Positions 27,170 through 37,489 of a stretch of 64,000 nucleotides of DNA are shown piece by piece. How positions within the stretch are numbered: position 1 is the first letter of the stretch; each line of letters starts with the position of its first letter. Position numbers and translations under genes: made by a program. This DNA comes from Sarcomyxa edulis (taxonomy: Eukaryota > Basidiomycota > Agaricomycetes > Agaricales > Mycenaceae), in the NCBI GenBank assembly GCA_009761415.1, contig QUOL01000001.1:2232001-2296000 (forward strand), in the 5' to 3' direction. The notes below the pieces were generated by a model. It saw nothing but the letters and a program-made list of their open reading frames with translations. It ran no database searches and was not told the DNA's origin.

Positions 27170-28965
27170 ATACTCATCCACCACGCTTGCAATCACCAAA
27201 AAATGTCAAGAAATGTCGACAAAAAGTACAAGTTCAAGCTGAAGGATGCCTAGTCGATGTTGGAGCGTAAGCCCCTATACCATCACCCGCATTAATTTTG
27301 GTCGTGTGCACTCTTCAACGACTCGGGGAAGGGTCTCAACTTTTTACACCTCTTTGGACATGCAATCCTGCACTCTTGCACCTAAAATACAAAGTACTCA
27401 CACTCTTTTCCAGGACCAATGCTACTGTCATGCCACACTTCTGATATATAGGTTCCATCGTCGAGCGCTGAACATCAATGTGGCGAATTTTAGCGCGACC
27501 CCTGAAGCCTCTGCTTTGACCAAGCAAAACAGCGTACAGTATTTCTATTCGTTCGCAAATTTGGAGCACATGTGTTATCGTTATCCGCCTATTTCAACCG
27601 TGCTCATAGTCGTATGTTATAGACGCCTACCTCTGTGACGGTAGATACTCGGTTGGTGAGTTGTCCTAGCACTCTTTCTTACGTCCACGCATTAACTGAT
27701 CAACCTCCGACCGTTCAATTGACTTCATATAGCTTCCTGCACTAAGTCTTTAAGAGCCTGCGCGGGCCTCTAAGGGGACAGAAAGCTTCCAAGCGTCATC
27801 ACGAACTCTAGCCTTATCCTCCGGTTACCATATTCTCTCCGTCCAATAATAACCCACACCAGGTCCTCATCGAATCGATGCATATATCCTCGCTCGTATC
27901 ATTAACTTGAATGGCTCCGTGATCGGAAGCTGTACACTCGACAGGCTCGGACTTTGGCTCGGGATGCTCTTTAGGTTAGAATGAAATCTAGGGACCTCTA
28001 CGACAGACTATCGTCGGCTTCTTTCAAGGAAAAGCGAAAAATACAAGCAAGGACAAGCGAGAAAGATGGGTCCATTCCATGACTTCTCAACAGTGAGTTC
28101 TACATGCCACGAGTCCCTCCTTCGTTTAGTCCAAAGGGTAGGGCCCATCACCTTCCTTGGCTTCCAGGCTCTACTCCCATAATCCGGCACATGCATTCCC
28201 CTTGTCTACGTAAGAGACTCTCGTCGCCAGGTACTTGGCCTTTCAAAGGAGGGTCTGAAAAGGTGGACGTTGAGGGTCTACCAATCTTCCTCGGCTACCC
28301 TAACCTTCCAGGACACCCTCCTCAATGCGATCCATTCTATCTGCGATTTCGTTATCCTCATTTCTCCGGTGTCAATGCGGCATGACAATCTGGCCGGTGA
28401 TTATATCGTTTTGGCGGTCCGTTCTCTAGAATTTAGGGTTGGCTGGGATCTAGAATTCACGGATTGCGCTTGGAAGTGCACGGAAGTTGAGACTTTATCG
28501 TGCTGTTATCCTTTTCTGACACGCAATGTCTTCTAGGGAGGTTCTCTTTTTGAGCATCACAAACTGAACTGCGAAGCATGGGATCCACATATCGGCCTAA
28601 TACATGGGACCTACAAGTACGTAGATGCTTATCTCGTGTTGACTTCGTTACCCATGCATACTCCTTCGAGTCTAGTTCATTACATAGGACAACCATACAC
28701 AAGGTTTTATACGTTCTCGTTGAAAGTGCGGTCTCGCTAATTAGAAATTGCAACTCAGCGAAGACATATCCGACCCACCGCGCACACCCAATGACCGGGG
28801 AAAAAACCCAAAATGTGCTGTCCAAGAAGTTCAGACATAACGTCCGGTGTTCCTTCCACAAGGCACCGTTTGTTGTAGGTCTGACTGGCCGAAAGGCCGA
28901 TTCTGATGGAAACCCGAAGTTTTAAAGCATGCATTGAACTGAAGATAATTATGATTGGGAGAACG
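27170..28965. other. 1.8 kb interval without a supported gene
   Basis: I find only short isolated open frames on either strand, none continuing over plausible introns and none resembling a known family. Base composition looks like the rest of the window. No terminal inverted repeats, poly-A tract or reverse-transcriptase motif recognised. It holds the choline kinase promoter and the MFS 3' UTR. Confidence 0.4.
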
Positions 28966-31446
28966 CTAGACTTCCACCGAAGGCGCTGGCAATTTTTCCT
29001 TGGGAGATTCTTCTATCGGTACATTGTGTAGTAATAGGGATATCTGAGGGAAAACAATCAATGGCTGACTTTGGAAGGAGTAGACGACTGCTGACCGCCA
29101 ATGCGAAACCTAAACACGGTGTACAAACTGTCCAGACTGTCTAGAAATAACGGTCATCGACAGTTAAAATGAGAAAGGACACCAAAACTTACTTGGATGG
29201 ATGAGGAGATAACACGTAAGACATCCATTTTGAGAGGAAGTGGCTCAATGGAGTTGAGATGACTGAAATCGATCGAGGAGCCTGACTCCAGTGACAGGAC
29301 ACCAGGAGGTAAACGATCCCATGCTCGGGCAGAGAAGACGGCACCTGCGACGGCCTGGAGTCTCGTCAGAGGATTCGACTCAGTATATGGGTAAAGACTT
29401 ACCAATCCGATTGTGGCGCCTGTGAACCTGACGAGAAAAAACGCACTAGTCCCCGTAGCCAATTCATGGGGTTTCAAGGCTCCGGTGAAAACTTGGTAGG
29501 GTGCGTGGAACAACATTCCCAGGCCTAGGCCAGCGACGAGGGGATATACTGTTTGTGATGCGATCGAAGACCGCTCGTCCAGCAAATTCATAAGACCTTC
29601 CGGACAGGTCAATTTTCCGAAACACGGTGAAAAAGATTATGCATCGTACCGAATGCCAGAGTCGACATGAACAGCCCCAAAAATATCATTGCTTTTTGAC
29701 CGCTTGTATTGTTGGTTTTCCTTTGCCAAAATCCAATGAACCACGCCGCTGGCATTGAAGCCAGGGAAGATCCAAGAGAGTAAGGGAGGAGCTGTATCCC
29801 AGCCTCGAGTGGCGTTGATCCATTTACAGCCTATGGTGAGATACATGAGTGAAATACATGAGTACAAGAAATGAATACACACTTGATAGTACAGAGCCAA
29901 GTAGAATGTCCCAGAGTTGAAGGCAAAATTGTGGAGGAAGGTGATCACGAGGACACTGACTGAAACGGTCAAAATGAGCGAGCATACAGAGATTGTCTGA
30001 AGCTGGAATCTCACTAGCCGTGAGATCTCGGAATGCCGTGCAAGGAAAGAGGGCATCGCGCGTAGTGCGGATTTCGTAGGTTCCGCCGGCCACAAGAACC
30101 GTCATGCCCAAGATTATAAGTAATAGCGTCGAAGCAGCTGTCCCTACGGCCGGTATCAATCAAATCTAAACCCTCATAGATGTAGGTCGACTTACATCCG
30201 TTACTGATCGCGAAGCTGAAACCTACTACGATACAGCTCGTACCTCCCATAAAAAGAATTCTATACAGAGCGTCTCAGATGGAGGCACCATATTAGTCAA
30301 GGCACGGACTCACAAGCCTGGGAAATCGAATCTCTGGAAGAAGACCCGCCATGATATGTTGGCAGACTGCTGCAGTTGAACGGTGCGCAAAGAGAAAAAA
30401 AGGACGATGAATGCAACAAGGCAGACAGGCAGGTTGAGATAGACTATGACCTCGTTTAGTCCACGTACAGACATCGAATCCGTTGAATTGACTCACATGC
30501 CCATCTCCAACTTAAACCCGTCGAGGAACCCGCTAATGTGATTTGCGTCAAGACACAGTCGAAAACCTTGGTCGAAATATGAGAACGTACAACTGAATAA
30601 ACCACCCAGAAGTGGACCGGCGATCGCTGAGCAGCTCCACGTAACACTCAGCGCCTGAGACCACTTCGCTCGGTGTTGAACTTCGACTATTTCCGCTGTG
30701 ATCACCCAAACTGAGCTGACGATACCTCCGCCGCCAATTCCAGCAAGCCCTCGAGCTCCGATGAGCCATGTAATATTCTAGTCATAGAGTATCAGCTAGA
30801 GCCGAGATGACATGAAGACGTACACTGACCTGCGCTACACCACATAATAAAGATCCTACAACAAACAACATCATACTCGTATACAACAGATTCTGACCGG
30901 CGGAAGATCAGCTCCCTGCTTCCAATGAGATTGTGGCCAACTGACCTTACGGCCTACTAGATCCGAAATCCTGCCATACAACGGCTGGAACGCGGTCTGG
31001 GTCAGGAGATATGCGATGCCGACCCACGTATATTGATTCTGAGAGGCACCGAGGTCGCTTGTTATTGTTGGTAAACTAGTCGACACGATTGTCTTCGATG
31101 CTTTCGATTCAGGAAACTGACAAAATATATAATAAAGACACATACCGCGTCGGTTGTGGCTAGGAACAAGGTCAAAGCGGCTCTGATAGAGGCGATGATA
31201 TCAGATATGAAAACAGGAAGCTCAAGAATTGTGCATGTACCCAATATGAGCCATGAACAGCCGGATGACAGATAAAGTCTGGACATCGCCAAGGACGGTC
31301 AACGAGGCGGACTCTACGGTATGGAATGAGGTCCGAGAAGACTCCAAAGAGTCGGTGGGCAACGGCACTTTCTCTAGGATGGGGATGATACCTTCGTCCT
31401 GGTTGGGTGGCGTCAAGACGCGACTGGTCGTAATATCGGACTGCAT
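28966..31446 (-). CDS. MFS drug:H+ antiporter-type transporter (DHA2-like)
   Basis: Membrane exporter of the major facilitator superfamily, probably 14 spans at the plasma membrane. The start at 31446 (MQSDITTSRVLTPPNQDEGI) leads into a cytosolic Ser/Thr-rich tail. TM exons then give TIVSTSLPTITSDLGASQNQ, TWVGIAYLLTQTAFQPLYGR with motif A GRISDLVGRK, ARGLAGIGGGGIVSSVWVIT, and motif C SCSAIAGPLLGGLFS, typical of DHA antiporters. Later segments include FLHNFAFNSGTFYLALYYQ and YPLVAGLGLGMLFHAPYQVF. The last exons, hidden by introns, read TVWTVCTPCLGFALA and ISLLLHNVPIEESPKEKLPA, stop at 28966. Substrate unknown; no biosynthetic genes adjoin it. Around 560-600 residues over many exons. Confidence 0.88.
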
Positions 31447-32328
31447 TTCGACTGTAGAGATAACCTTTTAGTTTCCTGAGATCTCCCCGGATTTGAATAT
31501 CCTGAGGCGTGTAGATGAGCGAAGAGGTCCCGGATACCTGGAAACTCTGAGGAATGCATGATCAGGTAAAGGCATTTTATACAAGTAAGGAGGTCCGGGT
31601 AGTCGTCCTTTACGATTCTGAAAGTAATCGGATCGGGGCAGGTCAATCGTCACTTGGTACGATTGGTCCAAGAAGATGTCTATTTCGTGAGGAACCTGAC
31701 CGTTGGCCTCGTACACAGAAGGATCACAGATTTTTAGGCTTTAGATTGTGAGATTGGCGAGATGTAATAAAGGGTTTCGTGTTCCCTTCGTGAATAAGTC
31801 AAGAGAAGGACACCCATTGACGTGAGCAGAAAAAATAGTGCCGACCAGAACATCAGCATGGCGAGGAAGGGGCGACGATTGTGTGGTTGTCATCTAAAAG
31901 CAAATAGAAGAAATGTTTTTCTTTGACGGTGACAATTCTGCGCGCCTCGTTGCACGGATTCCGGTCTGGCAGAAGCGAAGATCACCTATTAGATCCCCGC
32001 GAAGCCAATAGAGGAAGAGAAGGACCAGAAGGTACACAAATCACAAACTCAAGGACGAGACTGTAGAGATGGTGTAGCAGTACGACCGTGGCTAACTACG
32101 GTAATATTCATGTTATTTTTTGTAAATATACCGTCTATGCCCATGGGTCTATTATGGACGCGCGTGTCTATGCAGTCGCTCTTTTCTGCTTCTTCTCATT
32201 AGTCTTATCCTCCGAGTCCGATGATTGCTCCTCCACTGTGTCGGATGTATGTGCTAGATATCGGGGGAAATACAGATGAGTAAATGGGAAACGCGTTCCG
32301 CAATGACAGAAGACATGCCAATGAAGGA
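31447..32328. other. Intergenic region between MFS promoter and MDJ1 3' end
   Basis: Mostly MFS 5' flank. A small plus-strand frame from an ATG at 32154 encodes about 41 residues with a hydrophobic start and two Cys, but it overlaps the MDJ1 3' side and is not supported further. On the minus strand a Glu/Lys-rich frame ending at 32168 could be an alternative last exon of MDJ1. Confidence 0.35.
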
Positions 32329-34108
32329 TCAGATCCCAGTGACCTCTCGTAGCTTCTGCCATGTACGAGATACCCAGCCACCAAAAGAGGGTGACGAACG
32401 AATGAAAGAAGTCGTACCATTATCAGTTGATTCCTGCGTTGAACTTCCAGAAGCATCTTGATTCGGGGCCGTCGAAGACCTGGCCCCAGGCTTTCTACCC
32501 TCTATATCGTCTGCAAATTGTTGCATTAACTCCCGCTGGCGCCCTGTAAGCGACCTAATTGTGACGCGTTAGAATTTTGTTAAGCGCGTCCTGAAGATAG
32601 TCGTACCTTGGAAGCTGAACTGAGAATGCAACGAATAAATCCCCATTATCTCCACCAAAGACCGGAGCTACTCCGCGACCTTTCAGGACCATCTCTTCTC
32701 CCTGCTGTGTCCCTCCTGGAACACGCACATCCACGTCACCATCAAGAGTGGGGACTCTGACTTTTCCACCAAGAAGGGCGGTATGCATGGGAATTTTCGC
32801 CTCGTGATAGAGATTGGCACCTTGCCTGACGAACACTTTTGAGGGGGCAACATTCACCCGAACCAGCAAGTCGCCAGCACTTCCTTTGCCTGAAATAGGT
32901 GCGTCTCCACTATTAGGAACACGGACAGTCATTCCATCCTCAACACCTAGCCAATGAATTGAGACGAGTCAATGGTATAAATGAGAAATAAGGGACGGAC
33001 CTGCAGGGATATTGACTTGAACCACCTTTTTCTCGCGTACTTTGCCTACACCTCCGCACGGTCCACACTTTGAACCGCGGGGAGTGGTACTCCCAGTTCC
33101 TTGACAAGAAGAACATGTGCCGGCCATCTGGAAACCACTGTCAAGGACGAACAATTTGGTACCCGAACCGCCACATGAGTTACAAGAAGTCCGTTTCGCT
33201 CCTGGCTTCAAGCCGCTACCAGAACAAGAATGGCAGTCGACGACGGGGTTTATAGAGACTTTTTTAGTGACACCTTTGCAAGCCTCCAGAAAAGTAACTC
33301 CAAGGCTAGTTTCGAGATCTCCGCCTCGCGATGACTGCGAGGGACCACGGGTGCGACCTCCGCCTGCAAACGAACCGAACAGTTGGTCGAACAGATCCGT
33401 TGGGTCACGCCCAGCCCCTCCAAATGCCGAACTGAAGCCTTGGAACCCCGAGAAGCCACCAGCTTGCCCACCGAAACCACGACCGCTCGAAAATGCATCC
33501 GGATCGAAGCCAGGTTGTTGCGATGCTGTACCATACTGGTCGAACGAAGCCCGTTTCTTTTCGTCTTTTAGGATCTATGAAGAAAGGGCGGTTAGAAGTA
33601 TGCACGAATAGTGACAGAAGGTGACGTACATCATACGCTTCTTGAATTTCTACAAACTTGTCTCGGGCTCCCTTATCAGGGTTTGTGTCTGGATGGTATT
33701 TCCGGGCAAGCTAAAAAGATACATGAGTGGTTATACAGGCATGATCTGTACATATGACTTACTGAGAAATACGTCTTTTTTATATCGCTTTGCGAGGCAT
33801 CTTTTGCGACGCCTAAGACCTGGTATGGATCTTTTGGAGGAGCACCGAGAGGTGCGGTCGCATGTAATGCACGCTGGAGATTAGGTCAGTCAAATCAACG
33901 CAATAACGAGTAATAAGTTGATACGCACCTTGTCTCCTATACGCTTGGGATGCGTATGATGTGAAGACCGATCCAGGCTACACCGGGAGCGGAATGTGCT
34001 AAACGAGCGTGTAGATCTTGCGGGGTTGGGCCTAGAGCATGAATAAAAGGCAATAAAAGAAGAGAAACCTCGTTGGGGTATTCGAGGATGCATTAGAGTT
34101 GCTGCCAT
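32329..34108 (-). CDS. MDJ1: Mitochondrial DnaJ (Hsp40) co-chaperone MDJ1
   Basis: Type I Hsp40 that stimulates mitochondrial Hsp70 in folding imported proteins. The start at 34108 (MAATLMHPRIPQRGFSSFIA) has an Arg/Ser-rich presequence. The J domain reads DPYQVLGVAKDASQSDIKKT, YFSLARKYHPDTNPDKGARD with the HPD triad, and KFVEIQEAYDILKDEKKRAS. A Gly/Phe-rich linker (GRGFGGQAGGFSGFQGFSSA) follows, then the four CxxCxGxG-type zinc repeats (CHSCSGSG, CNSCGGSG, CSSCQGTG, CGPCGGVG), and the C-terminal substrate-binding domain with DLLVRVNVAPSKVFVRQGAN. It ends GGWVSRTWQKLREVTGI at 32329. An alternative splice from GAG|GTCACT to a distal acceptor would add an EQSSDSEDKTNEKKQKRATA tail with the stop at 32168. 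Confidence 0.9.
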
Positions 34109-34763
34109 GGTATACCGTTTGCTGCCCAATGGACGTGAAGTTTGAGGGAAATTTGAATCAAAGTGCGTGTGTTTGGCTGGGGAAGCAGCCTCTTGCCTAA
34201 TTTAGTCCATGGACTCCCAGAACATTCCCGTAGGTCCACAGAAGGCCTGTGCTGGACCTGTGTACACTCAGAGGTCCGTTCAATTCCAGGGATACATCGT
34301 CTCCGTACTCGTTGCAACTTTTAGCTTCACTTGGGAAAACAATTTATTATTGAAAGATGCGTCATCTAGTCCATAAGGCGCGTCCTTTTGTTCAACGCCT
34401 CGCGGTCATTTGATCCCCAGGTAGAACATACCATGCTGATGAATCTCCTGTACATATTTCGAGAATTTCACCTCCGTCGTTCAGGGTCGGGTTGCAAGTA
34501 CCCTGGTTTTTTTCTTGCTTTGGATCCGGGGCTAGAGACGTCGCCGCACCTTCGACCCAAGACGTCGTCGAGCTGATCATCAGTTAAAAAAAAAAATAAA
34601 GTGTCCGTCGACTAGATTTGAAATGAGGGCGCGAGGTTGCATGATGGCTGCCAGACAAGAACGCCTCGAGCTCGAATCAGAGGTATCTTGCCACTATTCG
34701 GCCAGTGCAAGATTATTTCTGAACGACCCCCAGATTTATCAGAGGAAAAGAGCCCGAGACTAC
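34109..34763. other. Region between MDJ1 start and SET-gene stop
   Basis: MDJ1 promoter and SET-gene 3' flank. An A-rich run (AAAAAAAAAATAAA near 34586-34600) lies on the plus strand. No gene supported. Confidence 0.35.
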
Positions 34764-35309
34764 CTAGAGAGACGTATCAGATCGTGCACTCCACCATGCT
34801 TTCCCATACGACACCAAAATCTCCTCCCCCTTTTTGATTGCCTCCGAAGACCTGATGCTCATCCGCAACTCTCCAGATGCAGTCCTAGCATCTACGAAGA
34901 CGGCGTTAGGTTTGTCTTGTATTCCTCGGTAGTCATTGATGAAGCGAGCCTCGTTCCCCATAGTACTAGCATCGATCCCTACGCTCCAACCATTCTGGGA
35001 GCGATAGAGAGAAAGGTCATAGTCAGAAGTAGGACGATCATCAGAGTGTATTTCTCCTATATAGTCGATAAGATGTGTTCGTGGTGGGATCTTCTTGACG
35101 GCAAACAAACCATACTGGCCAAATGCAGGATGAGTAGAAGAAGAGATAGGACGTATGCTGACGAGACGAGACGAAGAAGGTTGATCTGTAAAAGACGAAT
35201 TGCCATTGGGTTGAATGAATGCACGGGCTTCGAGGTTGACGGATGAATGGTAACGCGACGATGATATGTATTGGATTTGAGAAGGCCACCGGGGTGGTTT
35301 AGAGGTCAT
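34764..35309 (-). CDS. Small SET-domain protein (putative lysine methyltransferase)
   Basis: A protein of about 180 residues made almost wholly of a SET domain, which would transfer methyl groups from S-adenosylmethionine to protein lysines. Visible motifs: HPAFGQYGLFAVKKIPPRTH then LIDYIGEIH (SET-N, GxG-like GQYGLF), GNEARFINDYRG in place of the NHxxxPN motif, and KKGEEILVSYGKAWW carrying the catalytic Tyr (EILVSYG). No pre-SET, post-SET or zinc cysteines are present, and no other domain, so the substrate is unknown. The ATG at 35309 gives MTSKPPRWPSQIQYISSS. The same frame stays open upstream to about 35500 with coding-like residues (LLIAWNHLVWKSCRADRN) but no ATG, so an extra 5' exon is possible. 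Head to head with CK2 alpha. Confidence 0.8.
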   Translation of the reverse strand: MTSKPPRWPSQIQYISSSRYHSSVNLEARAFIQPNGNSSFTDQPSSSRLVSIRPISSSTHPAFGQYGLFAVKKIPPRTHLIDYIGEIHSDDRPTSDYDLSLYRSQNGWSVGIDASTMGNEARFINDYRGIQDKPNAVFVDARTASGELRMSIRSSEAIKKGEEILVSYGKAWWSARSDTSL

Positions 35310-35526
35310 ATTGCGATCTGCACGACAGGACTTCCAGACGAGATGATTCCAGGCGATGAGCAGAGTCGTAAGATTGTCGACCGTGTCGGCATTTGAGCGT
35401 GTGAAAAATGGCCATTTGATGCAGAGCGTGGGGAGCGTGTTGCGGTCGTCGTTGGGTCGTCTGCGTTTCTTCTCTTCAAGTTCAACATCCTCGTCCCCTC
35501 CTTAGAGCTTCGGCTTCATCGTTACG
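35310..35526. promoter_or_regulatory. Shared promoter of the SET gene and CK2 alpha
   Basis: 217 bases between divergent ATGs. Part may be coding for the SET gene if a 5' exon exists. No TATA box evident. Confidence 0.4.
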
Positions 35527-36956
35527 ATGGTCCGACCAGCACCTTCGGTCTCTCGTGTCTATCCTGATGTTAACGCTACGTTGGGTCCCTCGTGGCATGA
35601 ATACGGTTACTATCTCGTTTGTTTCAATACAAATCACCTTTTCTGATATTGTTTCATAGACAACCTGCAAGTTCAGTGGAGCTCGCAGGAGCACTACGAG
35701 ATCGTACGCAAGGTCGGCCGGGGTAAATATTCCGAGGTAGGTTCTTAGACTCGTTCTGCGCGATGCAACTGAGCGCCGCCCACACAGGTCTTCGAAGGCG
35801 TAAACGTGGAGACAGAGGAGAAATGCATCATCAAAGTTCTCAAACCCGTCAAAAAGAAGAAAATCAAAAGAGAAATCAAAATCCTACAAAACCTTGCTGG
35901 CGGTCCTAACGTTGTCGCCCTCCTCGATGTCGTTCGCGACCCCGTGTCCAAGATTCCCAGTCTCATTACCGAATATGTCCACAACGTTGATTTCAAGGTC
36001 CTATACCCCCGTTTCACCGATTTCGATGTCAGATTCTATATGCTGGAATTGCTCAAAGTCAGTCGATCTAAAAACTGAACATCAGGACATTTTTACTCAT
36101 GTTACTCTCAGGCATTGGACTTTTGCCATTCGAAAGGTATCATGCATAGGGATGTCAAACCGCACAATGTCATGATTGACCACGAGCATCACAAGGTATG
36201 GTCCCTGTCTAACGTTATCTCGTTTGGCACATCTCACCATCGTCCCATTCTAGTTACGTTTGATTGACTGGGGTCTTGCTGAATTTTATCATCCCAAGAC
36301 TGCATACAACGTTCGCGTTGCTTCTCGGTACTTCAAGGCTCCAGAACTCCTGGTCGACTTCCAGGAGTACGACTACAGTCTAGATTTATGGAGTTATGGT
36401 TGCATGTTTGCGTCCATGGTAAATCTTTTCTTGACATACTGTGACTTACGAAGATGAGCAATAACTCTATGGCATTCACAGATCTTCCGCAAAGAACCGT
36501 TCTTCCATGGCCACGATAACTACGACCAATTGGTGAAGATCGCCAAAGTGCTCGGCACTGACGAGCTGTACCAATACATCGACAAGTACTCAATACAACT
36601 TGACTCGCAATACGACGAGATACTCGGAAGGTAAGCATTGTACCTTCATGCAGAATGATGCGCTACTTAGGCTGGATTATAGATATCCCAGGAAACCCTG
36701 GACGCGATTCATCACCTCTGAAAATCAACGTTACATCTCGAACGAAGCCATCGACCTCCTGGACAAGCTACTTCGGTACGACCATCAAGCACGCGTGACG
36801 GCGCGCGAGGCGCAGATGCAGCCATATTTCGGTAAGTTGTGTGTCTCTCCCAGCATTACTCTACTCACCTGATATATAGATCCCGTCCGAGCTGCTGCTG
36901 CTCGAGGTGGTGTTGCTGGAGATGGCGGTATTTCCGATAATTTATCCTCGTTGTGA
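35527..36956 (+). CDS. CKA1: Casein kinase 2 catalytic subunit alpha
   Basis: Constitutive Ser/Thr kinase acting on acidic sites in nucleus and cytoplasm. The ATG at 35527 gives [20 protein letters not shown] then PSWHEY, an intron, and [20 protein letters not shown]. Kinase motifs are in place: [11 protein letters not shown] glycine loop, the Lys of [20 protein letters not shown] with the CK2-specific basic stretch, [12 protein letters not shown] catalytic loop, [10 protein letters not shown] (DWG replaces DFG, a CK2 hallmark) and [14 protein letters not shown]. The end reads [20 protein letters not shown] and SDNLSSL, stop at 36956. About 350 residues in seven or so exons, full length. Any regulatory beta subunit gene is not in this window. 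Confidence 0.95.
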
Positions 36957-37489
36957 AGTTTTCTCTTGGTGATTTAGCCGAACTGATCCTTACCTCTTTC
37001 TTCCTTGTCTCGAGTCTCCTTGTACATCGTTTGCGTATATAGATCGCAGTGTTTATCGTGCGCCCTTTCCTCTTTGTTGTCTGTCGGTCAATGAGCTGCA
37101 ACTATCCGTTCTATCCGACTTCTATTTATATCTACGGTAAGATTATTATCTGTAATAATAGTGACCACATGTGCTTACTGCCTTCATCTCGTATTTGAAG
37201 GTGTTCGTTCCGATGTTGTGCCTTTCTTATCTATCATCATTCTCAATGTTCGGACTGTTCAAACACATGATCCTCGATTATCTATCGATCAAACTGTGGT
37301 CAACTGGGATTACCACCACCTTCGAACACCCCATACGATCCATTTTGGATTACTCGCAAGGAAGGGTATCTTGTGGTGAATCGTCACTCTCCGCATGCTA
37401 TGGTCCTTCTTTGATCACTTCGTCGGTTTATAACAGGGTGGGTCGTTGGCTTTTCCAAGTGCCTCTCCCTGGACTCCTGGAGTTGAAAG
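36957..37489. other. CK2 alpha 3' UTR and chitinase 1 promoter
   Basis: T- and C-rich downstream flank of CK2 alpha, then the promoter of the first chitinase. A TATA box lies near its end (listed separately). A plus-strand open frame at 37171-37551 overlaps the chitinase start in another frame and has no family features. Confidence 0.4.
37427..37433 (+). promoter_or_regulatory. TATA box of chitinase 1
   Basis: TTTATAA starting 63 bases before the ATG. The second chitinase has TATAAAT starting 60 bases before its ATG, so the spacing is conserved between the tandem genes. Confidence 0.5.

Noticed and set aside
27170..27199. Upstream TTG start for the choline kinase
   Set aside because: TTG is not a credible start; the ATG at 27169 follows in frame.
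28104..28536. Plus-strand frames in the 1.8 kb gap
   Set aside because: Pro/His/Arg-rich without motif or intron structure; likely chance.
28966..31446. Secondary-metabolite cluster around the MFS exporter and the PhyH-like oxygenase
   Set aside because: They are about 19 kb apart and separated by housekeeping genes, with no polyketide, peptide or terpene synthase in the window.
32154..32279. Possible 41-residue secreted peptide starting MDARVYAVALFCFFSLVLSS
   Set aside because: It has a signal-like start and two Cys, but overlaps the MDJ1 3' side, is very short and has no mature domain to judge.
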